64,000 bases of DNA, taken from NCBI GenBank assembly GCA_001931875.2, contig MSJH02000817.1, positions 186,001 to 250,000 on the forward strand, read 5' to 3'. Each line of letters begins with the position of its first letter. Within the stretch, counting starts at the first letter, position 1. Position numbers and translations under genes: made by a program. This DNA is from Byssochlamys sp. IMV 00236 (taxonomy: Eukaryota > Ascomycota > Eurotiomycetes > Eurotiales > Thermoascaceae). Below are positions 44,656 through 54,384 of this stretch, piece by piece. The notes beneath the pieces were generated by a model, which did not search any database, had not been told where the DNA came from, and saw only the letters and a list, made by a program, of their open reading frames with translations.

Positions 44656-46519
44656 ATGAAAAGGCTGTCGTCGAAAACCGTCTTCCTCTTGTTTCAACCG
44701 CTTTGCCATGCAATTCAGCCCTCTGCACCTAGCGCGATTCCAGCTCCATTACGAGACTTGCAATGGGGGCAGCTGAACATCTTGCACACCACTGACACCC
44801 ATGGTTGGCTTGCGGGGCATTTACATGAGTATGCTGTACCACTCCGTGCTAAATCACCGAAGTTTCTAATACCTTTAGGACAGGCCTTCTTATTCCGCTG
44901 ATTGGGGTGATTACATATCGTTTGCATATCACATGCGCCAGAAGGCCGAAGCTCAGGACCAAGACCTGTTAGTCGTCGATACTGGTGACCGAGTGGATGG
45001 AAATGGCCTTTGCGATGCGTCAACGCCCAAATGTGTTTACATCCCAGAGATATTTGCACAGCAGCAAATTGATGTGATCACAATTGGAAACCATGAGCTT
45101 TACAAACGTGAGGTTTCTGAAGCGGAATTTACAAATATCACTTCAGCATTTGGCAAGAGCTACCTTGCTTCAAATCTTGATATTATTGATCCTGTCACGG
45201 GAGAAGTGGTCCCATTTGCTGCAAGATTCAGAAAATTCACCACAAAGATCCAAGGCATCCGGATTATGGCGTTTGGATTCATTTTCGACTTCGACAAGAA
45301 CGCCAACAATACGATTGTTCGTAAGGTGGGTGAAACTATACAGGAGGATTGGTTCCAGGAAGCGATCCGACAGCCAGATATCGACCTTTTCCTCGTCGCT
45401 GGGCATGTTCCTGTGAATTCGGATGAAATTCAGTCCATTATCAGCGAGATCAGAAAATTCCGTGATACGCCCATCCAACACCTTGGTGGCCATCTTCATG
45501 TGCGAGACTACGCGCTCTATGATTCTAGGGCAGCAGGCTTGGCAAGTGGTCGATTCATGGAAACAATTGGCTTCATGTCCATAGATGGTCTAGCTACTCG
45601 CCAGGGACCAGCCACATTGGATACTCCACGTTTCTTCCGGAGGTATATTGACAACAATCTATTCTCATTTCACCATCATACCAATCTGGACGACAAGAGC
45701 TTCCCTACGGAGCTGGGATTGAATACGAGCCAGCTTATTGCGGACGCTCGACATACTTTGGGACTTGACAAGGTGTATGGATGCGTACCAATGTCTCTCT
45801 GGATGTCTCGTGCGCCGTACCCTGGAGAAAATAACATCTATACTTGGCTCGAACAAGTCGTTTACGACTCGATCAAGTACCAGTCAGACGACCGGACGGT
45901 TTTTGCCCTTGTCAACACCGGCTCTATTAGATTTGACGTTCTTCAGGGACCTTTTACCAAAGATACAGCCTTCATCGTGGCGCCATTCACGAGTGGCTTT
46001 CGGGTCTTGCCCGGTGTCCCCTACAGCAAATCCCAGCAGATTGCAACTATATTGAACCAGTCATCAAAGAAAGAATCGAGCGGCGCTCTTACTTGGAAAT
46101 CTGGTCAGCCCGAAGAATTAATTTATGACGAGGACTTCATCTCCGAAGAAGCAAGACAAGGCTTTTCATCCCAGAAGGGGCAACAAATTCTTGACTCTGA
46201 AAACTACCCACTTTTTCCAGGCTATACAACAATCGACGCAGGAGGTGCGGATGGCGATGATACTATACATTCGCCTATCAAGGAATATCAAGTTCCGAAA
46301 TGTCTGAGCATTCTTGTTAGCCCTGACAATGCCGTTCCGGACGAAGTGGACCTGGTATATGTCGATTTCATCGAGGCAAAACTGTCCTTCGCCGCTAAAG
46401 AAGTGGGCTTAGCAGTCAATGTGTCGCGTGATAGTGCCCCTTACATGGCTTCGAGACCTTTGTCATATTTGATGGTTGGCTGGATCCAGAAGAATTGGGC
46501 TTGTGATGATGATGCGTAG
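44656..46519 (+). CDS. Secreted 5'-nucleotidase-like metallophosphoesterase
   Basis: This is a 602-residue protein from exons 44656-44828 and 44884-46519. The GTATGC donor and GGACAG acceptor rejoin HLHE with [10 protein letters not shown]. The N-terminus [19 protein letters not shown] looks like a signal peptide. The metallophosphoesterase motifs are in order: [32 protein letters not shown] and GGHLHVRD, giving the residues for a two-metal site. The C-terminal part (residues 330 onward, [19 protein letters not shown]) matches the 5'-nucleotidase C-terminal domain, which binds substrate. Several Asn-X-Ser/Thr sites fit secretion. It resembles the fungal proteins related to yeast YHR202W. Expected role: hydrolysis of nucleotides or other phosphomonoesters outside the cell or in the vacuole. 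Confidence 0.9.
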
Positions 46520-47485
46520 GCCGTGTCTGAGAGTGGATCTATCAATTCTTATACGAGAATTAACATGAGGAACATGTCGGAGCTGCTTGATCGTGCTAAC
46601 TATCAAAGCTCTTAGCAAGCTATCTAACTATCTTACTCCAGCTATTACTAGTCTGGAATGCGAGAAAGATCCCCCGCTCAACTCCTGGCGAAGGCAGCGC
46701 CGAAAAAAAAAAGAAAAAGAAAAAGAAAAACATAGGCCTTGTGAGCTTTCGTGGCGTAACCACTCTAGGCAATAGTGCATGCGGCCGACAGCTGTTTCGG
46801 GACGACTTTGTGGGGTAGTCTCTCTTTTCCAAGGAAAATAATTTCTTGGATATGAGCTAGTTTACTCTTCACGACTTAGAATTCCCATCAATACAGTCCA
46901 GCCAGCCACAATAATCCGCTCGGATACAGCAGCCGGGTTCATTACAGCTGGGACGGGGCGAGCTATGTGAACACGGCCTGAATCGAAATCTAGGGTAAGA
47001 TATTTCCAGTTGATAAGTAGCTTAAGTTACACGATTCTTAGAGAGTTACACAATGCATTGACTAGTAAATCTGTCTCCTGCAACATTTACAGTGATCGTT
47101 CATAGTTATGTCTCCGCCGTGCGGGTAAGTAACCCACCATTCGTCCGAAAACATGGCAGATCTACAAGGTAGAATGATAGTCTAAATGTAATACATACAA
47201 TACCTGTATTATTGTGAGCATCTGGAAAGTCAACGCTAACTATGCATATGCTGATCCGGTCCTGATCCAACCATGCCAAGTTCTTATGCGTCAGGGCCCA
47301 TTAACATTGTGTAATGGATACCGTATAGAAATTGGGGATTTTGTTCACCTCATAGGGTCAGGTAGCCACAGTCTGCGGCTTTGACCTCGCAAATTGTTTT
47401 ATCACCGTCGCACTGTCAGCTATGTAGTATTCAAATCCAGCTCTCAGAAGCCGACCTTTCCCTCGGAGTGACCGTAGCTCTCACT
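46520..47485. other. Intergenic region with A-rich microsatellite
   Basis: This is about 970 bp between two plus-strand genes. An A-rich, G-interrupted tract lies at about 46705-46731. No gene is supported. The part nearest 47486 should hold the acyltransferase promoter. Confidence 0.5.
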
Positions 47486-48868
47486 ATGAAGGAGCGCGTT
47501 CTCTGGCTTGACGGCCTTCGAGGCGTCGCGTCTGCTATAGTAGCTTTATTCCACGCAAAGTCCTTCGAGCCTCGGAGTGTGGTTGGGTTTCTGTTCAATT
47601 CCTACTGGGATGAACCAGCTGAAGAGAACCGGCGTTTCATCCAGCTCCCTCCCATTCGGCTTCTATCTTCTGGTGCGTCAATGGTAGCTCTGTTTATGGT
47701 CATATCCGGCTACGCAATCTCTCTCCCGCTTCTCCAATCTCGCGAGGACACTCTTACAAATAATCTTGCAAGCAATGTTGGCTTTTTTCGCCGTCTAGCC
47801 TCCGCTGCAACGCGTCGAATTTTTCGCATCTATTTGCCTTGCATCGTGATCATCTTTATCTCGCAATTTCTATACTTCTGTGGTATCTACCAATGGGAGC
47901 CCCCGAACGACGACTGGGCCTGGGGTCTAAAGCCCTTCACAGCGCCGCTATCGCATATTCATTACGCACTTTGGCATGTGCTACATCTGATGGATATCAG
48001 CAACCACGGGATCGATATCAACTTTGTCCGTCCGCGGCCAGACTTTGCAAATCTGAATTACCAGCTTTGGACCATGCCTGTTGAGTTTCGTGGCTCATGC
48101 ATGGTTTATCTGCTGACCTTGACCTTGGCTTTCTGGAGACCTCGACCTCGATATCTGGCTCTAATAGCCGTGGCAGCATATTGGCTTTATATCGGTCAAT
48201 GGGATCTATTTGCCTTTGTTGCAGGAATGCTTCTCGGAGAAGGACACATCTCAGATCATTCTGAACCAGATGGCGAAATTGCACTGCCCTGCAATTGTTC
48301 CGAGACTCGCAGAGCTGGGACTGATATCTGGACAGCAGCCAAGGTTCTCATCGGTCGATTTTTACCAGCAGTCAGTTTCATTTTAGGCATCTACCTCCTT
48401 TGCATGTGCCACGCCGAGCAGGTTTCGCCCGAGTATCGATTTCTTCTTGCCATTCAATCTCCTGCTTGGGATCACCCGGAGATGTTTGGGAGATGTTGGA
48501 GAAGCATCGGAGCTACTCTCGCGATCTATGCAATCCGCGAATCCGCCCTTCTACAGTCCCCTCTTAACTCGCGACTTGTGCAATACTTGGGAGATATTTC
48601 ATTCCCGCTATATTTGATCCATGTGATGGTCTATTTCATTTTCAAACGGCCGATTAGAAGCATGTTATGGTTCATCGTGACGCAGACGCCTTATCCAGGC
48701 ACTATTGAGGCAAGCAGGACGCATCCTGTGGCGTTCTGGGTGGCTTTTGGAGGATCTGTTGTTAATTGTCTTATGATTATGGTTCTGGTGGCAGAACTCT
48801 GGAATCGTTTCGTTGATAAGAAATGTATGGTGTTGGCGCGAAGATTTGAAAAGTGGGTTACTTTTTAA
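47486..48868 (+). CDS. Acyltransferase 3 family membrane protein
   Basis: This is a 460-residue intronless integral membrane protein. The N-terminus MKERVLWLDGLRGVASAIVA followed by LFHA is the hallmark of acyltransferase-3 proteins, the His being the proposed catalytic residue. About ten hydrophobic helices follow (FMVISGYAISLPLL, IYLPCIVIIFISQFLYF, YLALIAVAAYWLYIG, LIHVMVYFIF). The ATG at 47486 is chosen because the family motif begins five residues later; open sequence upstream starts with non-ATG codons only. In fungi these proteins O-acylate polyketides, terpenes or cell-wall sugars. The substrate here cannot be told, and no biosynthetic core gene is adjacent. Confidence 0.9.
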   Translation: MKERVLWLDGLRGVASAIVALFHAKSFEPRSVVGFLFNSYWDEPAEENRRFIQLPPIRLLSSGASMVALFMVISGYAISLPLLQSREDTLTNNLASNVGFFRRLASAATRRIFRIYLPCIVIIFISQFLYFCGIYQWEPPNDDWAWGLKPFTAPLSHIHYALWHVLHLMDISNHGIDINFVRPRPDFANLNYQLWTMPVEFRGSCMVYLLTLTLAFWRPRPRYLALIAVAAYWLYIGQWDLFAFVAGMLLGEGHISDHSEPDGEIALPCNCSETRRAGTDIWTAAKVLIGRFLPAVSFILGIYLLCMCHAEQVSPEYRFLLAIQSPAWDHPEMFGRCWRSIGATLAIYAIRESALLQSPLNSRLVQYLGDISFPLYLIHVMVYFIFKRPIRSMLWFIVTQTPYPGTIEASRTHPVAFWVAFGGSVVNCLMIMVLVAELWNRFVDKKCMVLARRFEKWVTF

Positions 48869-49042
48869 GGATCGGTTGTTTGGGTAAATGGAATACAGAA
48901 GAATCAGACTTATTACTCAATGACCGCTATCGATATTTCTATAGAACATTTCAAGTCATGTTGTTTCCTTCTCCTGCAAATATGCTTGGTTCTATTACCT
49001 TAATATTGCCTCACGCTTGATCAAGTAGAATATCCTAATTCG

Positions 49043-49459
49043 TCAGTAATGTAATCTCCGCAGGAGACTAACAGTCTCAGTTTGCAAATGAGAGGCATCT
49101 CGAAGCCAGTAGTCCAACGAATATTGTTCAGTCTGATGCGCTCCGATATTAGCAGCCCATACGCGCAGCCTTCCCAATTCATCTTCCCAATGCCGCGGTG
49201 ATACTTCTGTTCCAAAGCGGACAAGGTGACCTGAGTTCAGCAGTGAAGTGAATTGTTCCAATGAATTCTTAAGAATTGAGGGAATTGTCGTGCACGCTGA
49301 CACATCCCGACTAGCTAGGAAATTATGGGTGCTGACAGACTTTGCGATCTCTGTAGCAAATCGAAGGGAAAATGTATACCACCCTGGCCCGAGGATGGTG
49401 TTATAAGCCCAAGTCTTGAGTATTGGGACGACAAGACTGGAGAGGAAATAAGAGAGCAT
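49043..49459 (-). pseudogene. Fragment of an N-terminal STAND/incompatibility-type module
   Basis: The open stretch contains RVWAANIGAHQTEQYSLDY and WLRDASHLQTETVSLL. This is close to the conserved WAANIGAHQ...SLDYRLRDAS signature found near the N-terminus of many fungal STAND and HeLo-type regulatory proteins. It stops soon after and no downstream domain follows on this strand, while the start is unclear. It is probably a truncated relic; a short single-domain gene is possible. Confidence 0.5.
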
Positions 49460-50178
49460 CGAATATCAACCCGCAGTGAATTTTGTCGGAGCCTGCCTAC
49501 AGGCAGACCTCCTGTCGGGTTTCTCCCACGCCTTTCTAGCTCCACGCACAGAGATAAATCGGCTGAGCTAGAGTATACAAGCTCAGCGAGCTTCGCTCCA
49601 GAAATTTGGTTCTCTATGCGCTACGCCAAAGGGACACCTTTCAAGAAACGCTTAAGTACTTATGAAGCAGCAGTATCAAACAGGCAGCAACGTCTGATCA
49701 CTTTCACACATCTTCTACTCAGCAGTTGAAATTCTTGTGTCCTCTTTCCACGGTCAATATCAAATTCCGCCGTTGATACTGTAAGCTCAGTGACATATTA
49801 TCCCTTCCTCGTCCTAGTAAGCCAGTTTTGTGGAGGGGTTCTTCAGAGAACTGAACGTCGCGTAATAGGGTCACCATCTTCTAATGCTTGCTGAGTCCAT
49901 GCTTGGATCTGTGCATCTGATGGGATATCACGCCCTGTTCCTCACGGAAGCAGTTTCGGAGAATCTTGAAATTTCGCTCTCCATGTCGCAACCTTCTTTA
50001 CCCTCATCTGTGAGAACCACGCAGCGGACTTCGATTGGCTGTTTAACGATTCTTCATCGAGTTCTCACTAACTACTCCGAATCTACAAAAGAGAACTCTC
50101 GTTTGGGTTACAAGAAATACGAATGAACAAGTATCCATCCTACAAAAGGTGATTTGTCAAAATATCTACTTTTATACA
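49460..50178. other. Spacer between the two incompatibility-type fragments
   Basis: Broken frames only. The plus strand from about 49,880 to 50,120 has protein-like pieces (LMGYHALFLTEAVSENLEIS) that may be upstream parts of the following fragment, interrupted by stops. Confidence 0.3.
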
Positions 50179-50530
50179 GCCCGACAGGGCGCCCAGTGGC
50201 ACTGTGCCGCCATTGGTGGATTTATTCCCACTAGCCATGGCTCTTATTGAACTTTCGTTGGGCCAGACGATGTCGGCATTATATAGGCCTGAAGACAGGG
50301 ATGCAACGGATGATCTCACACAATTGAAAATCACCGCCAGAGTCCTCCCGGCGGTCTACCGAGAGAGTGGCTCGAATTATGGAGATGGCGTCAAGGAGTG
50401 TCTTTACTGGTCTAACTCAAGAGGTGTGGAATTCGAGGACGATAAATTTGAGGAGTCCGTCTTCGAGTCTGTTGTGTCTCCATTAATCAAAGATTTGGCA
50501 TACTTTGAAGGTTTATCACGTGTGGACTAG
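50179..50530 (+). pseudogene. C-terminal fragment of a DUF7580/prion-inhibition-type fungal protein
   Basis: After an acceptor-like TTTTATACAG the frame reads through LFPLAMALIELSLGQTMSAL, then VLPAVYRESGSNYGDGVKEC, and ends ESVVSPLIKDLAYFEGLS before TAG. This order (short helix with LIELSLG, YGDAVxxC, VVxPLxxDLxxFxG) is the usual C-terminus of fungal DUF7580 proteins, kinase-like relatives tied to HeLo/incompatibility genes. Upstream sequence is disrupted, so this looks like the end of a decayed gene. The family assignment is from memory of the pattern. Confidence 0.5.
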
Positions 50531-50644
50531 GTTACAGCATGTCATCGGAGAAGCTGGGGATTTCCTTGAGGACTGAAAGACCTAAATCAGATTTCCAGAA
50601 CGCTTGTATTCAGTATACAAAGTACACGATCTGGACATGTAACC

Positions 50645-52051
50645 CTAGTCTAACGCGTTAAATGCCGCTGCTACTGCTTCTGTGTATGGGTCTTCACTGC
50701 CGACATTAAGGTCTTGAAGTCGAGGGCATTTAGTTTTGAGTTTGGCCGCGAATTTCCCCGGGTCGGTTTGGCTACAAACTGATGTTAGTAACTCCTCCAG
50801 CAAAAGAAAAGGCTAGGAAACGAACGTATTCTGATCGCCACCAGCGTTGTCAAAACCACCAATGCAAAGCTCTTGCAGATTTGGGAACCATATCTCATCA
50901 CGATCCGGCCACATGTTGAAATTGAAAATTTGAGGCATCTCGCATGTCTCCAAGGAGCGACAATGATGGCTCAGTGATGCCATGGCAGCAACAGATAGTG
51001 GGCATTGGACGTGCAGCTCGAGATGCCTTAAGTGAGGCATATGTGAAATCGCTGCGTCAAAGTCTGTGTCGGTCCAGTCCATTGCGTAAATGTATGCGGT
51101 ATTGAGACCATACCAAGAATCGGTCACAATGCTGAGCTTTTGTAAGAGGGTTAATTGCTTCAATGAAGTGAGATCTCTAGAGAATAGTTCAGTCTTCTGG
51201 CGAAATTTGATCTCAAGTTTCTCTAATCTTGTTAGTCGCGAGATGGGGGTAACTATATCTCGCGTCGTCCCGTCGATAGAGAAAGATAGCTCTTGGAGAG
51301 AATGTCGTGGCTCGAGGAGTGTTATCATCGTGGGAATAGCGGGTGCTGTGATAGGCAGAATAAGTCGCTTGATCATAGGGAGCGGCGTGTCAATAGCGGC
51401 TGATATCTGATCCAGAAGCTCCTCATTGATCATAGCTGAGATCTCCAAGCTCCTCAGATTTTTCCGTGAAAAGAGGTGTAGTATGGTTTCTGGGGGGAGT
51501 AGAGGTTCCATTCTGACGATGAAAGTCAAGCTCTCCAGTATTGGGCAGCTGCGAAGGAAATCCAGAAAGGCCGTAGGCGTGATATCGGGTCCAGGGGAAT
51601 CGATTAAAATAGATCGTAGTCGTCGACAATTTGTCCGTAAGTGATCTAAAACTTCGAAGCCAAGGTCGCCTCCATAAAAGGAAAATTCCTCTAATGTCGG
51701 GGGAAGCAATGGCAATAGATTCGGCCGATGCCCATTTTTGGGACGATATGAATCGATTGAGACTTCACGTAGGTTGGTAAAAACAAGGTCCTGAAACGAC
51801 ATGTAGTATGCTTCATCTCCAGGACCATTGAAGATTAACTTATGGATGCATGAGGCATATATTTGGCGACGCTCCTCAGAGACCTGAGCGAGGGCATCGG
51901 TATTTGCCTTCTGCCACAGAACGGCTATGCCGTTAAGGAACCACGTTTTGTTGACTTGGACGACAGCAAATAAGGACGGGCCATCCGAGTCAAGCTGTTC
52001 GAAGACATTTTGGAGAATTTCTGGAAGCCTCAAGAGATCTCGCGCTTCCAT
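50645..52051 (-). CDS. F-box/leucine-rich-repeat-like protein
   Basis: This is a 450-residue protein from exons 50826-52051 and 50645-50771, with GTTCGT donor and TTTGTAG acceptor. The N-terminus LLRLPEILQNVFEQLDSDG and VNKTWFLNGIAVLWQKA fits a fungal F-box (LPxEILxxIF...CxxW...LW). The rest consists of irregular leucine-rich repeats (LREVSIDSY, LRSLEISAM, LEKLEIKF, LRHLELHVQ). The methionine at 52051 lies directly before the F-box. Such proteins recruit substrates to SCF ubiquitin ligases. The substrate is unknown and large numbers of these genes exist in fungi. Confidence 0.85.
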
Positions 52052-52534
52052 TTCGGAGGGTTGTGGAAGCAAGTCGTAGATGTGTCTTCGTGAGGATGCT
52101 CGAGTGTTAAGAAGACATTTATGGTGGGGGCTGAGATCTGCTGTTCATCGTGCCTGGTGATACTTACTTATCAACTGGGCACAAGCAGCCGAGCCTAAAT
52201 TTGATCGACGGCAAGGTACAAGCCATGCCATACATTCGCCCCCAATTGCAAGGCCCCTTTCAGTTTATTATCTCCTCCAGGAAATGTCTTGCTGGAGGTA
52301 GCTCCTCTCTGTTGTAGTTTACAGTACTACTCCGCTCAAGTACGTGTTAGTTACCTACAGTACTTGATTGTTTGCGGGCGGGATACTTAAATGTGTGCAG
52401 ACAGCTTAAGCTTCTCAAAAATAGAAATGAAAAAGACATTCTAATTGCGAACTACAAATACATTTATTTTCCTTTCTCCCCTTATGTTCCTTTTTATCCC
52501 CATAGTACCAAAACTATCCTTCTAATCCTCTAAT
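52052..52534. other. Intergenic spacer, no gene seen
   Basis: This spacer contains the promoter of the F-box gene and the 3' end of the secreted peptide gene, both on the minus strand. No other feature is supported. Confidence 0.55.
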
Positions 52535-52904
52535 TTAACTGCACTTGCCGCTGAAGCAGTATCCGCAGTCCTCGCGACCGATTCCGTTCTTGACGTCGAT
52601 ACCACCACTGCCATCCGAGTTTGTTGCACAGCACTTGCCGCCAGAGTTCTTGCTGTAATTCCCCATAGTATTAGTATTAATTTTTGATACAAATCCGCAC
52701 GGGCGATTTGAGCTCTCACCAGTTGTGGAACGAGTTCTGAATCTGAAGCTTCTTGCCACCGCAGACGTCGTCCTCGGTACGGTCACCACTGCAGCCCTTG
52801 CGAGTTTCAAGGACATTGTCGACAGGGGTGAAGCCAGTAGGGCTTGCCGCAGAGACGGCAATTAGAGAGAAAAGTGCAGCGAGGATGGTAGTGGTGAACT
52901 TCAT
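52535..52904 (-). CDS. Small secreted cysteine-rich protein, eight cysteines
   Basis: This is a 100-residue precursor from exons 52720-52904 and 52535-52652. A GTGAGA donor and ATTACAG acceptor complete FHNC across the junction. The N-terminus MKFTTTILAALFSLIAVSA is a clear signal peptide, followed by a short pro-like segment to LETRKG. The mature part holds eight cysteines (KGCSG, DVCGG, HNCKN, GGKCCA, EDCGYC, GKCS), enough for four disulfides, plus many Gly and charged residues. It resembles in size the fungal antimicrobial or effector peptides, but the spacing does not match PAF/AFP or KP4 patterns that I know. Its role (antimicrobial, effector or structural) is open. Confidence 0.8.
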
Positions 52905-53601
52905 TTTGTAGGATGTGGAAGTAGAGTTAAGATCTTGATAGAATGTTGTCTTTGTTCAGATGATTGTTTGTGAGTTGATGGTCTCCCTCATGGCATGGAA
53001 TTCGCTCTACCTTTATACCTTTTACTGCATCTATATTTGAGACGTTGAATATACTCAATAGCTCAGCAGTCTTAGAGTAATAGTTTGTGGCCCCCATCGT
53101 GCTGATGGTACTTGTTCTATAGAGTTGGGGGCCAAGGGGCTAGTTTTGTTTGAAGCTGACTTATTTGTTACTATTTTTTCTACATCTACTCCACTCTTTC
53201 TGCTGACCATGGGATTTTGTCAGATCTTAAAATACTACTTCATCATCGAGACTTGGCTCTCTGGGGAAAGGATCCGGCTGAGTAGATATATTAGTATCTA
53301 CTTACGGTGTACATAGCCTCCCGCCCCCGTCAATCAGTCCCTAATATCGAGTAGACTCCTGTACTTAGCTCTCCTTTCCTGTACAGACGACTTCCTTCCG
53401 CCCCCAAACAGGTCGCTTGAAGGCATGGGGTGCTTACTTAGTAAGTTACAGCGACAAGAGCAAGTTACATGCAAATTTGAGTACAGGCTTTCGTTTTCTT
53501 CAGTAGTTCATCTCCATTATGCACTACAGTCTGCGTACAAGTCGCACACGCTTCTAACCAACATACTAGAGCTCTTCAACTCACACAGTTCATCCAGAGC
53601 A
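52905..53601. promoter_or_regulatory. Divergent promoter between peptide and hydrolase genes
   Basis: This 697-bp spacer lies between the starts of the secreted peptide gene (-) and the hydrolase gene (+). It includes a CT-rich stretch near 53,380-53,410. Reading frames here are open upstream of the hydrolase start but do not look conserved. Confidence 0.4.
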
Positions 53602-54384
53602 ATGGCTGACAGTAAGAAGCTCACTATTGTCGTTATTCCCGGTGCTTGGCATGTTCCTGCTACCTATGTAAAGCTCACCGCGGCCCTTCAAGATGCTGGG
53701 TACGAGGTGCATATCCCAACGCTACCCTCTGTCAGCAACGAGCGTCCTCCTAAAGCGGACTTGTACACAGACACAGAAGTCGCCAAAGACTTCGTGAGCA
53801 AGCTGGCGGATGGAGGACACACCCTCATCGTGATCCTGCACTCCTATGGCGGACAGGTTGGTACCAATGCGCTGGCGGAGTTGAGTCTCCAGGCGCGTTC
53901 TAAGGCGGGAAAGATCGGCGGAGTCGCTCACCTCATCTACATGTGTGCAACCGTGAGCCTGGAGGGCGGAAGCATGATTGACCATGTCAGGCGTTTCGGC
54001 CATATGGACTTGGTGCCTCTCGCTTTTGACTTTGCTGAGGATGATTCGGTGGTGGTTCGCGCCCCCAAGGTGACAATGGTCGGCGAAGGTGTTCCCGACA
54101 ATGAAGCAGACGCCTATATCAACACATTTCTGCGCTGGAACGGAAAGTGTATGTACCAGCCTATCTCACGCTGCGCATGGCGCGAAATACCGGTCAGTTA
54201 CATCTACACGACTATTGATATGACTGTGCCGCTCGACTATCAGAAGTCGATGGTGCAGATCCTCGAGAAAGAGGGACCTCCCGTCGATACGTACGAGCTG
54301 CAGACTGGACATTGTCCGAACTTGACGGCCACTGATGGAGTTGTGGATGTGATTAACAAGGTAACGGCCAAAGTGCAGGTATAG
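53602..54384 (+). CDS. Alpha/beta hydrolase (esterase-like)
   Basis: This is a 260-residue intronless protein. The N-terminus KLTIVVIPGAWHVPATY carries the oxyanion segment HxxGxW-like PGAWH. The nucleophile elbow is ILHSYGGQVG (Ser of HSYGG), the acid is probably in YTTIDMTVP, and the histidine is in LQTGHCPNL. This order matches the small AB-hydrolase-6 enzymes of fungi (salicylate-esterase or methylesterase-like). The ATG at 53602 (AGCAATGGCTGAC) is preferred over an upstream in-frame ATG at 53425, because the fold begins right after it and the extra 59 residues look non-conserved. The substrate is unknown; cytosolic. Confidence 0.88.
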   Translation: MADSKKLTIVVIPGAWHVPATYVKLTAALQDAGYEVHIPTLPSVSNERPPKADLYTDTEVAKDFVSKLADGGHTLIVILHSYGGQVGTNALAELSLQARSKAGKIGGVAHLIYMCATVSLEGGSMIDHVRRFGHMDLVPLAFDFAEDDSVVVRAPKVTMVGEGVPDNEADAYINTFLRWNGKCMYQPISRCAWREIPVSYIYTTIDMTVPLDYQKSMVQILEKEGPPVDTYELQTGHCPNLTATDGVVDVINKVTAKVQV

